The notes beneath the pieces were generated by a model. That model was not told the origin of the DNA. It did no database searches and saw only the letters and a program-made list of their open reading frames with translations. From assembly GCA_030642885.1 (NCBI GenBank), contig DAOWMX010000132.1, forward strand, positions 1 to 6,451: 6,451 nt of DNA, given 5' to 3'. The stretch comes from Anaerolineales bacterium. GTDB taxonomy: Bacteria; Chloroflexota; Anaerolineae; Anaerolineales; E44-bin32. Below, piece after piece: positions 1 to 5,365 of the stretch. Both the position numbers and the translations under genes were made by a program. Every line of letters begins with the position of its first letter. The stretch's first letter is position 1.

Positions 1-819
1 CGCCCTTGGGCGAGAGCGTTTGGACGTAATGTTGTGCTCCGCAACCTGCGCGATCCGGCGGAGGGGAAGGACATGCTGGTGGATATCGCCTTACAAGGAC
101 CTTTGTCGCGCGACATCCTTCTAGCCCTGAAATGTGATGATGCTACCTGCAAACGCATCCAGAAGCTGGATCGCGCCGAGCTGTGTGAAGCCACGCTCGG
201 AGGCATCGACCTGGTTGTCTCCCGCACGGGTTATACGGGTGAGAAAATGGCCTTCGAGTTGTTTGTGCACCCCTATAAAGCGACAGTCTTATGGAAAGCA
301 TTGCTGGATATTGGGGGACCGATGGGGCTCAAACCGATCGGATTAGGGGCGAGAGATTCATTGCGCATCGAAGCCGGGCTGCCCTTATACGGGCACGAGA
401 TGGGCGGCGAGTTAACACTGGGCGTCGGTGAAGCAGGTTTCCGCAGCTATGTGAAGACGTATAAACCATGGTTCATTGGACGAGAGAGTTTCCTGGAGCG
501 AGAAGCTGAGCGCGATAGCGTTGTTATTCGTTTCAGATGTGATGTGAAGGGAATTCCCATGGTCCACCTCAGTGATCCTGTGTTGGATAAGCGAGGTCTT
601 ACCATCGGCGTAGTGACAAGCTGTGCTGCCGATCGGATGAATTATCTGACCGGTCAGGCATACATCTACAAGAAGTATGCAGAAGAAGGAACGCCCTTCT
701 TCATCTTCCAGGGTACGCCGATGAAGGCCGATGGTGAAACCAGGCCAGATTTAAAACCAGGAGATCGGATCTTCATCCCCACCGCGGCAACCGTGTTGCG
801 GAGATTCCCGAAATTATAG
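1..819 (+). CDS. Aminomethyltransferase (GcvT) family protein, 5'-truncated by the window edge
   Basis: The reading frame is open from base 1 and ends at TAG 817-819, giving 272 visible codons. A GTG at 34 is internal, since the frame continues upstream without a stop and typical GcvT proteins are about 360 residues, so roughly the first 100 residues are missing. Family marks seen: IALQGP (visible residues about 29-34), SRTGYTGE (about 74-81), and GLGARDSLRIEAGLPLYGHE (about 114-133), all typical of the folate-binding GcvT fold. A GIP...IGVVTSC stretch marks the C-terminal barrel. GcvT transfers the aminomethyl carbon of glycine (on lipoyl GcvH) to tetrahydrofolate in the cytoplasm. The C-terminus is unusual: after VTSC it runs about 66 residues and ends IPTAATVLRRFPKL, longer than the usual ending and unlike the classical K-x-PF ending. 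A GcvT paralogue using another one-carbon donor is therefore possible. No other glycine cleavage gene is visible, so family assignment is sure but the exact substrate is not. Confidence 0.88.
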   Translation, partial: RPWARAFGRNVVLRNLRDPAEGKDMLVDIALQGPLSRDILLALKCDDATCKRIQKLDRAELCEATLGGIDLVVSRTGYTGEKMAFELFVHPYKATVLWKALLDIGGPMGLKPIGLGARDSLRIEAGLPLYGHEMGGELTLGVGEAGFRSYVKTYKPWFIGRESFLEREAERDSVVIRFRCDVKGIPMVHLSDPVLDKRGLTIGVVTSCAADRMNYLTGQAYIYKKYAEEGTPFFIFQGTPMKADGETRPDLKPGDRIFIPTAATVLRRFPKL

Positions 820-855
820 GCAAAGCTGTTCCCCCGTCATCCTATGAACGCGTAA

Positions 856-877
856 GGGCCGACCCGTGTGTCGGCCC
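856..877. terminator. GC-rich hairpin after the GcvT-family gene, possible terminator or REP-like repeat
   Basis: GGGCCGAC (856-863) and GTCGGCCC (870-877) form a perfect 8 bp stem around the loop CCGTGT, 36 nt after the stop codon. No T-run follows, so it does not meet the classical intrinsic terminator rule. Hairpins of this GGGCCGAC...GTCGGCCC type are also known to me as dispersed repeats in environmental genomes, so it may be a repeat that happens to protect or end the transcript. Confidence 0.4.
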
Positions 878-907
878 GCTCCATTGCCAGCTTCCAAGAC
901 TGGTAGA

Positions 908-926
908 GGCGAGCCGGCGGCTCGCC
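908..926. repeat. Second GC-rich hairpin, palindromic repeat
   Basis: GGCGAGCC (908-915) and GGCTCGCC (919-926) pair perfectly with a 3 nt GGC loop. An A/T-rich stretch (TGTAATATTATTT, 928-940) follows, but without a clean T-run. It sits 30 bp after the first hairpin, so the two could act together at the 3' end of the GcvT-family transcript, or both may be REP-like elements. Confidence 0.5.
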
Positions 927-936
927 CTGTAATATT

Positions 937-972
937 ATTTCGAGTGAGCCGTGCAACGGCGAGGGAATGACA
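937..972. repeat. Degenerate outer repeat, copy 1, with its own hairpin core
   Basis: ATTTCGAG (937-944) and GAGGGAATGACA (961-972) resemble the two arms of the repeat family seen further right. The middle 16 nt differ and contain a perfect small hairpin, GCCGT-GCA-ACGGC (948-960). The arms are more diverged than in copy 2, so assignment to the family is moderately sure. Confidence 0.5.
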
Positions 973-985
973 TTGGCCAGAAACA

Positions 986-1089
986 TGTCATTTCGAGCGA
1001 AGCGAGAAATCCCTAAAACGAAGCTTGGGGGAGCCTAGTAAGTCAAGCGAATAGTTCCAAGTCCTGATAAAGGCTGGAAGCAGAGCTCC
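986..1089 (+). repeat. Outer repeat copy 2 with long 3' tail (element A)
   Basis: The core TGTCATTTCGAG-CGAAGC-GAGAAATCCCT occupies 986-1014. It is an imperfect inverted repeat with the short middle CGAAGC, and it matches a dispersed repeat type I recognise from several bacterial phyla. From CCCT at 1011 to CAGAGCTCC at 1089 the sequence aligns with 1372-1451: by hand, about 54 of 79 positions agree without gaps. The true unit is therefore about 105 nt, larger than the core alone. Confidence 0.75.
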
Positions 1090-1093
1090 TTAA

Positions 1094-1122
1094 TGACATT
1101 GCGAGCGAAGCGAGAAACTCCT
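1094..1122 (+). repeat. Outer repeat copy 3
   Basis: TGACATTGCGAG-CGAAGC-GAGAAACTCCT repeats the copy 2 core with a few changes, and begins 5 nt after element A ends, giving a near-tandem pair. The long tail found after copy 2 is not recognisable here. Confidence 0.7.
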
Positions 1123-1203
1123 GAGATGATTATCATTCGAGTTCCATGGATCTAGGACCATTCACTTCGCGCTACTGCTTCACATTATTTAGCGATTCGC
1201 TTC

Positions 1204-1240
1204 AGGGATTTCTCATCCCCTCTGGGGGTTCGAAATGACA
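1204..1240 (-). repeat. Outer repeat copy 4, reverse orientation, with a different middle
   Basis: Read on the minus strand the arms are TGTCATTTCGAA (1240-1229) and GAGAAATCCCT (1214-1204), matching copy 2. The middle is not CGAAGC. It is a short C-run/G-run hairpin, ATCCCC-TCT-GGGG on the plus strand (1215-1228). Orientation is opposite to copies 2, 3 and 5. Confidence 0.7.
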
Positions 1241-1264
1241 CATCAGGCAATGGTTTTTCTTGTC

Positions 1265-1451
1265 TGTCATTTCGAGAGAACCCTTGGACAAGCTCCCCAC
1301 TCCCTTTGATCGGGGACTTCGCCCCCCAAAAATCGGGGGACTTCGCAGGACAGGCCCGGCGACCGAGAAATCCCTAGGACGTAACTTGCGAGAGCTCTGA
1401 TAGTTTGGTAAATAGTTTCAGGTTGCGATTAAGGACGGAACCAGAGCTTCC
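1265..1451 (+). repeat. Outer repeat copy 5 with nested inserts and long 3' tail (element B)
   Basis: The left arm TGTCATTTCGAG (1265-1276) and right arm GAGAAATCCCT (1365-1375) equal those of copy 2, but the 6 nt middle is replaced by 88 nt (1277-1364). That insert looks nested. Its ends, AGAACCCTTGGACAAGCTC and AGGACAGGC, resemble another dispersed repeat, which is itself split by a G/C-run module (1296-1350). From 1372 to 1451 the tail of element A is present again at about 68% identity by hand count. The element ends about 30 bp from the DUF1015 stop codon. Confidence 0.75.
1296..1350 (+). repeat. Inner 55 bp module, copy 1
   Basis: This module holds two imperfect direct units of the form CGGGG(G)ACTTCGC. 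The first can fold as GGGG-ACTTCG-CCCC. A second copy at 2809-2863 differs at about 5 of 55 positions by hand count. It sits inside the nested element at 1265-1375. Confidence 0.75.
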
Positions 1452-1481
1452 GCACTCCACAAAAGCCAACGACTCAGGACC

Positions 1482-2723
1482 CTACTCAAGGCTGTGAATG
1501 ACCAACCCGCTGCGTAATTTTGGCTCGAACCAGGTAGTTTTCGGAGGCATGATGTTCCCGGTATCGGCGATGCTGATTAATTGCTGCATGGAAACCGGGT
1601 AAAGGGCGAAAGCCACCACCATCTCCCCGCTATCTACCCTTCTTTGCAGTTCTCCCAACCCCCTCATGCCGCCGACAAAATCAATGCGTTTCGAGGTCCT
1701 CAGGTCCATAATATTGAGAATGGGTTCCAACACTGATTTTGAGAGTATCGTTACATCTAAAACGCCGATGGGATCGTTATCGTCGTACGAGCCTTCATTG
1801 GCGATCAACTCATACCACTTACCCTGCAGATACATGCCGAAGGTGTGAAGGCTAGCCGGCCTGAAGGGTTCGCTCCCTTTCTCTTTTACATCAAACACTT
1901 CACTGAGCCGCCCCAGGAATTCCTCGGGGGTCAGGCCATTTAGGTCCATCACCACGCGGTTGTAATCCAGAATGCGCAGCTGATCGTCCGGAAAGTGCAC
2001 TGCCAGGAAGTAGTTGTACTCCTCGTCCCCGGTGTGATCCGGGTTGTCCTTCTTTTTCTCATTACCCACCAGCGCGGCGGCAGCCGTGCGATGGTGGCCA
2101 TCGGCAACATAGGTTGCCGGAAGCTCGTTGAATAACTCGATCAAACGCTGGATTTTGCTCTTGTCGGTTATCACCCAGAAATGGTGGCCGATGTCATCAT
2201 TGCTTGTGAAATCATATTCGGGATCCTGGTTCTCCACGATGTCCTTGATGATTTCGTCAATTTCGGGCACGGCGGGGTAAGCAAAGAAGACGGGCTCTAT
2301 GTTCGCATTGGTAATACGAACGTGCTTCATTCGATCTTCTTCTTTATCGGGGCGCGTTAATTCGTGCTTCTTGATGATCCCGCTCATATAGTCCTCTACG
2401 CCTGCACAGCCGACCAAACCGTATTGCCTACGGCCATCCATGGTTTGTGCGTAAATGTAGAGGTACTCTTCGTCGTCCTGCTTTAAATATCCTTTCTCTC
2501 TAAACGACGTGAAGTTCTCCTTCGCCTTGTCATAAACCGCCTGTATATGTATGTCGGTTCCCGGGTCGAAGTCGATTTCGGGTTTCGTAATGTGCAGCAG
2601 CGAAAGAGGGTTTGCTTCCTCCCTGGCTTCTTCCGAGTTCAGCACATCGTAGGGACGGCAAGCCAGCTTCTCCACAATGTCTACCGGCGGGCGTATTCCC
2701 CGGAAAGCTTTCAATATCGCCAT
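1482..2723 (-). CDS. DUF1015 family protein of unknown function, serine-operon associated
   Basis: A 413-residue protein that matches my memory of the DUF1015 family at full length; family members usually run about 400-450 residues. Conserved-looking blocks: FRGIRPP near the start (7-13), SRPYDVLNS-like ACRPYDVLNS (21-30), KKHELTRPDKEEDR (118-131), ADGHHRTAAA (207-216), PIGVLDVTIL (318-327), and GNIMPPKTTWFEPKLRSG (389-406). No signal peptide or membrane segment is evident, so it is probably cytoplasmic. The ATG at 2723 is supported by GAGGG 9 nt upstream. It lies downstream of serC and serA on the same strand, an association I know from other bacteria, which suggests a role in serine or phosphoserine metabolism. 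The biochemical function is not established to my knowledge. The DGHHR motif recalls ParB/sulfiredoxin-fold serine kinases, but that link is a guess. Repeats separate it from serA, so it may have its own promoter. Confidence 0.85.
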   Translation of the reverse strand: MAILKAFRGIRPPVDIVEKLACRPYDVLNSEEAREEANPLSLLHITKPEIDFDPGTDIHIQAVYDKAKENFTSFREKGYLKQDDEEYLYIYAQTMDGRRQYGLVGCAGVEDYMSGIIKKHELTRPDKEEDRMKHVRITNANIEPVFFAYPAVPEIDEIIKDIVENQDPEYDFTSNDDIGHHFWVITDKSKIQRLIELFNELPATYVADGHHRTAAAALVGNEKKKDNPDHTGDEEYNYFLAVHFPDDQLRILDYNRVVMDLNGLTPEEFLGRLSEVFDVKEKGSEPFRPASLHTFGMYLQGKWYELIANEGSYDDNDPIGVLDVTILSKSVLEPILNIMDLRTSKRIDFVGGMRGLGELQRRVDSGEMVVAFALYPVSMQQLISIADTGNIMPPKTTWFEPKLRSGLVIHSLE

Positions 2724-2786
2724 AGCTTTTTTCCCTCACAGATGATTTAAGTATCGAAACTATTCAGGGGCTTTGCGGCATTATCT

Positions 2787-2875
2787 GAGAAGCCCTTCGA
2801 CATAGCTCCCCACTCCCTTCGGTCGGGGACTTCGCCCCCTAAAGAACGGGGGACTTCGCAGGATAAACTCCACGA
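2787..2875 (+). repeat. Nested insert element, second locus
   Basis: GAGAAGCCCTTCGACATAGC, then the 55 bp G/C-run module, then CAGGATAAACTCCACGACG, aligns end to end with the 88 nt insert inside element B (1277-1364). The similarity goes on weakly into GTAGAATCTCAC, the counterpart of CGAGAAATCCCT. This locus therefore appears to be a further relative of the same composite, with a more decayed outer arm. Confidence 0.65.
2809..2863 (+). repeat. Inner 55 bp module, copy 2
   Basis: About 50 of 55 positions match 1296-1350 by hand count. It keeps both CGGGG(G)ACTTCGC units and the foldable GGGG-ACTTCG-CCCC. Conservation is higher than between the surrounding repeat arms. Confidence 0.75.
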
Positions 2876-2918
2876 CGTAGAATCTCACCCAACACTTTGA
2901 CCCCAAAATGGAAAAACC

Positions 2919-2978
2919 GAGATTCTTCACTCCAGGAGCCTGTCCTGAGCGGAGCCGAAGGAGTCGCTCAGAATGACA
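2919..2978 (-). repeat. Composite repeat with the middle element in reverse orientation
   Basis: GAGATTCTTCACT (2919-2931) and TCGCTCAGAATGACA (2964-2978) are the arms of a repeat of the same general design. Between them lies CAGGAGCCTGTCCTGAGC followed by GGAGCCGAAGGAG. This resembles the reverse complement of the AGAACCCTTGGACAAGCTC...AGGACAGGC element that splits element B. The same middle family thus occupies the centre of two different outer repeats. Confidence 0.6.
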
Positions 2979-3095
2979 TCCCTACGTAGTTAATACCCTA
3001 GTTTCGCCCACTCCAAGCATTTGAGGAAAACGAGGGTTCCCCTGATGCATTCAATTAAGGACTGGTAAATTCCCGTTTTGAACGATGCCGCCCGG

Positions 3096-4019
3096 TTATT
3101 TGTTCACCTGGAAGGTCTTATCACCGTTTTCCAGAAAACCTATTATTTGCGTCATGGCGGCAACGCCCGCGTTGATATTCGCCTCGGCGGTCTGGGCGCC
3201 CATCTTCTTCGGCGTGAAGAAGAACCTGCCGGGATATTTCTCGGCAATTTCGTCTTTGCAATCGGGAGCGATATCGGTGATATAGGAAAAGTCTTCCCGA
3301 TCTGCAAACACCCTTAACAGGTCGTCTTCGTGGACAACTTCTTTACGGGCGGTGTTGACCAAAACAGCAGGTTCGGGCATTTTGGTCAGCAGTTCATAAT
3401 TGATGGAGGCTTTTGTTTCGGCGGTTGCCGGGATATTTAAGGAGACAAAGTTGCAGGTGCTGTATAGTTCTTCCGCGGATTCTATGCAGACAACGTCGTC
3501 GCCTTCAATAACATCTTTAGGGATGAAGGGGTCGAAAGCGAAAATCTCCATCCCGAAGCCTTTGGCAATGCCAGCAATCAGTTTGCCTACGTTGCCATAT
3601 GCATGCAGGCCAAGTTTTTTTCCTTTCAACTCCGTGCCTGCTTTCCCGTTAAAGCCATTCCTCACCCAGTAGACCATCATCCCCAGCGCAAGCTCGGCGA
3701 CGGCGTTTGAGTTCTGGCCCGGTGTATTCATAGCCACGACACCTTTTTCTGTGGCTGCTTCAAGGTCGATATTGTCATAGCCCGCGCCGGCGCGAACGAT
3801 GATCTTCAGATTCTTCGCCGCTTCGATGACTTCTCGGGTGGCCTTGTCACTCCTGATGATCAGAGCGTCTACGTCGGCAACGGCATCAATAAACTCACCC
3901 TGATCGGCGTACTTCTCAAGAAGAACGAATTCATAGCCAGCATCACTGGCGATCTTCTCGATTTTTTCAACAGCCTCGGGGATGAACGGTTTTACGGTAG
4001 CAACCAGTATTTTTGTCAT
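3096..4019 (-). CDS. serA: D-3-phosphoglycerate dehydrogenase, short form without ACT domain, lysine active site
   Basis: A 307-residue D-2-hydroxyacid dehydrogenase that oxidises 3-phosphoglycerate to 3-phosphohydroxypyruvate with NAD, the first step of serine synthesis. The substrate-domain motif RAGAGYDNID lies at 76-85. The nucleotide-binding loop reads GLHAYGNVG (137-145), so the first glycine of the usual GxGxxG is alanine. Acidic D163 after the second strand suggests NAD rather than NADP. The catalytic arginine is probably R225 in NTARKE. Where most relatives have TPHLGAS, this protein has TPKKMGAQT (269-277), placing lysine at the catalytic histidine position. It ends right after the catalytic domains, with no ACT or ASB domain, so serine feedback through ACT is not expected. 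It matches the class I recall as type III-K, described from Entamoeba and Bacteroides-like proteins. The start has AAGGA 7 nt upstream. It follows serC by 63 bp and is surely co-oriented with it. Confidence 0.93.
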   Translation of the reverse strand: MTKILVATVKPFIPEAVEKIEKIASDAGYEFVLLEKYADQGEFIDAVADVDALIIRSDKATREVIEAAKNLKIIVRAGAGYDNIDLEAATEKGVVAMNTPGQNSNAVAELALGMMVYWVRNGFNGKAGTELKGKKLGLHAYGNVGKLIAGIAKGFGMEIFAFDPFIPKDVIEGDDVVCIESAEELYSTCNFVSLNIPATAETKASINYELLTKMPEPAVLVNTARKEVVHEDDLLRVFADREDFSYITDIAPDCKDEIAEKYPGRFFFTPKKMGAQTAEANINAGVAAMTQIIGFLENGDKTFQVNK

Positions 4020-4044
4020 GTCAATATCCTTATGATCTTGTTAT

Positions 4045-4074
4045 GAAAACCATGGAGTATGCTCCCTGGTTTTC
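4045..4074 (-). promoter_or_regulatory. Strong hairpin between serC and serA
   Basis: GAAAACCA (4045-4052) pairs with TGGTTTTC (4067-4074), and GGAG (4054-4057) with CTCC (4062-4065), leaving a single mismatch and a 4 nt loop. It fills half of the 63 bp spacer. On the transcribed strand the stem ends in GGTTTTC but no T-run follows, so full termination is unlikely. It may be a partial terminator, an RNA processing site, or a stabiliser that sets the serC to serA ratio. The serA SD lies 13 nt beyond and is not covered. Confidence 0.5.
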
Positions 4075-4082
4075 GCGTTGTG

Positions 4083-5153
4083 TTAATGCGCAGCTTCGAA
4101 TTCCTGCATGCAGTCCACCAGGGCTTGCACACTCTCGATGGGCAGGGCGTTGTAGCAGGAAGCGCGGAACCCGCCGACAGACCGATGGCCCTTAATGCCG
4201 ATCATGCCTTTGCCGGTAGCGAACTCCAGGAAAGCGCCTTCGAGGTCCTTGTATTCCTCGTTCATAACGAAGCATATATTCATCCTCGAACGATCTTCTC
4301 TGGCGACTGTGCCCACAAATAGTTTGTTGCGATCGATTTCGTTGTAGAGGAGATCGGCTTTCTCGTTCTTGATTTTCTCGATTGCCGGGATACCGCCCTG
4401 GTCCTTAAGCCAGATCAGCGTTTGTAGAGCGCTGAACACCGGCATGACCGGAGGCGTGTTGAACATCGAGCCTTTGGCGATGTGCGTTCGATAGTCGAGC
4501 ATCGTTGGAATGTCACGGTCTACGTTTCCGAGTATGTCTTCCTTGATGATCACAATTGTTGCCCCGGCGGGCCCCAGGTTCTTCTGATCCCCGGCGTAGA
4601 TGATCCCGTATTTGGAGACATCGATTGGCCGGCTGAAAATATCGGAGGACATGTCCGCTATGAGGGGCATAGCCACATCCAGATCTTCCAGGATCTCGGT
4701 CCCTTTGATGGTGTTGTTCGTTGTGATGTGGAAATAATCCGCATCCGCGGGGATCTCGTAGCCCTTGGGAATGTAGCTGAAATCTTTATCCGCGGACGAG
4801 GCGACCTCGACCATCTCCCCGAACAGCTTGGCTTCTTTCATGGCCTTTGTAGCCCAGGGCCCTGTGTTCAGGTATGCGGATTTCTTGTTCATTAAGTTGT
4901 AAGGGATCATGAGAAACTGTGTGCTCGCGCCGCCCCCCAGGAACAGCACCGAGTATCCATCCGGGATCTTAAGCAGTTCTTTAGTCAACGCTTGGGCTTC
5001 ATCCATCACCGCCTGGAACTCTTTGCTGCGGTGTGATATCTCCATGATGGAGAGACCGGATCCGGCGAAGTCCTTAAGGGCTTCAATTGTCTTATCAATG
5101 GTGAATTGAGGCATGATCGATGGGCCGGCGTAGAAATTGTGTTTCTTTGTCAT
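4083..5153 (-). CDS. serC: Phosphoserine aminotransferase
   Basis: A 356-residue class V aminotransferase, close to the usual SerC length (about 360). It transfers the amino group of glutamate to 3-phosphohydroxypyruvate, giving O-phosphoserine, with pyridoxal phosphate as cofactor. Visible marks: NFYAGPS at the start (6-12), EISHRSKEF (38-46), FLGGGAST (71-78), NTGPWATKA (96-104), ADMSSDIFSRP (166-176), the PLP-lysine motif YAGDQKNLGPAG (186-197) with K191 as Schiff-base lysine, and the C-terminal phosphate-binding GHRSVGGFRAS (322-332). The residue before QKN is aspartate where alanine is common. ATG at 5153 is chosen because GAGG lies 8 nt upstream and the family N-terminus begins here. 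First gene of the leftward serC-serA unit, and divergent from glyA across a 360 bp region. Confidence 0.96.
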   Translation of the reverse strand: MTKKHNFYAGPSIMPQFTIDKTIEALKDFAGSGLSIMEISHRSKEFQAVMDEAQALTKELLKIPDGYSVLFLGGGASTQFLMIPYNLMNKKSAYLNTGPWATKAMKEAKLFGEMVEVASSADKDFSYIPKGYEIPADADYFHITTNNTIKGTEILEDLDVAMPLIADMSSDIFSRPIDVSKYGIIYAGDQKNLGPAGATIVIIKEDILGNVDRDIPTMLDYRTHIAKGSMFNTPPVMPVFSALQTLIWLKDQGGIPAIEKIKNEKADLLYNEIDRNKLFVGTVAREDRSRMNICFVMNEEYKDLEGAFLEFATGKGMIGIKGHRSVGGFRASCYNALPIESVQALVDCMQEFEAAH

Positions 5154-5264
5154 GTTCTTATCCTCTTTATGAACCTTAGAACGGCAGCGGATAGGAGAAT
5201 TAATTGGAGATTGCTTCAGTGTTTTCTTGAGTGCGAACTCGCAGTAACTCCTTATCGGTATGGG

Positions 5265-5295
5265 TTGGTCAGTACTATTATAGTAAAGATATGAT
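5265..5295 (+). promoter_or_regulatory. Weak candidate glyA promoter
   Basis: TTGGTC (5265-5270) and TATGAT (5290-5295, five of six to consensus) are spaced by 19 nt. It overlaps the candidate serC -10 region on the other strand, so the two promoters would compete. The leader to the glyA start would be roughly 210 nt. The match is modest and the sigma specificity of this organism is unknown. Confidence 0.25.
5273..5285 (-). promoter_or_regulatory. Candidate serC -10 box in a near-palindrome
   Basis: TACTATTATAGTA is an inverted repeat around one central base. Read on the minus strand it contains an exact TATAAT (5282-5277). No good -35 hexamer is found 16-18 nt upstream, so it may need an activator. 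Transcription from here would give a serC leader of about 115 nt. The symmetry could also serve as an operator that overlaps the promoter. Confidence 0.35.
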
Positions 5296-5365
5296 AAACA
5301 TGGTGTGAGTTTTAGTGTTATTTGGCATATTAAATCTGCCTAAGTGCAACTTGGAGCTATGGGCA

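Larger units (their letters stand above)
820..1481. other. Gene-free convergent gap packed with interspersed repeats
   Basis: No convincing coding frame lies between the convergent 3' ends of the GcvT-family gene and the DUF1015 gene. The stretch holds two compact hairpins near the GcvT-family gene end, five copies of an imperfect inverted repeat based on TCATTTCGAG...GAGAAATCCCT (one in reverse orientation), and degenerate pieces around 1155-1200. These are listed separately. Such repeats usually sit between genes and outside transcribed coding sequence, which fits their place here. Confidence 0.8.
2724..3095. other. Repeat-filled gap between serA and the DUF1015 gene
   Basis: About 370 bp without a credible gene. 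It contains a nested-insert type repeat (2787-2875) and a second composite repeat (2919-2978). The last part, 2979-3095, shows ATTAAGGACTGG near 3054, similar to the tail of elements A and B, but the spacing differs and I would not call it a copy. Reading leftwards, no clear terminator for serA and no convincing promoter for DUF1015 could be picked out. Confidence 0.7.

Noticed and set aside
34..36. GTG as the true start of the GcvT-family gene
   Set aside because: The frame is open to base 1, no SD precedes it, and the conserved N-terminal third of GcvT would be missing.
820..1481. CRISPR array
   Set aside because: Repeat copies are spaced unevenly, differ in orientation and centre, and have no spacers of uniform length.
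2979..3095. Third copy of the long tail of elements A and B
   Set aside because: Only short pieces (CCCTACG..., ATTAAGGACTGG) match and their spacing is about 20 nt too long, so the similarity may be chance.
2724..3095. Insertion sequence or transposase remnant
   Set aside because: No transposase-like frame is present; only short non-coding repeats are seen.
4482..4895. 137-codon plus-strand frame inside serC
   Set aside because: It lies antisense to a clear SerC sequence, has no family resemblance and no SD. It is a shadow of the serC codons.
5315..5317. GTG as the start of a 61-residue ORF upstream of glyA
   Set aside because: No SD-like sequence precedes it, whereas the in-frame ATG at 5366 has GGAG at good spacing.
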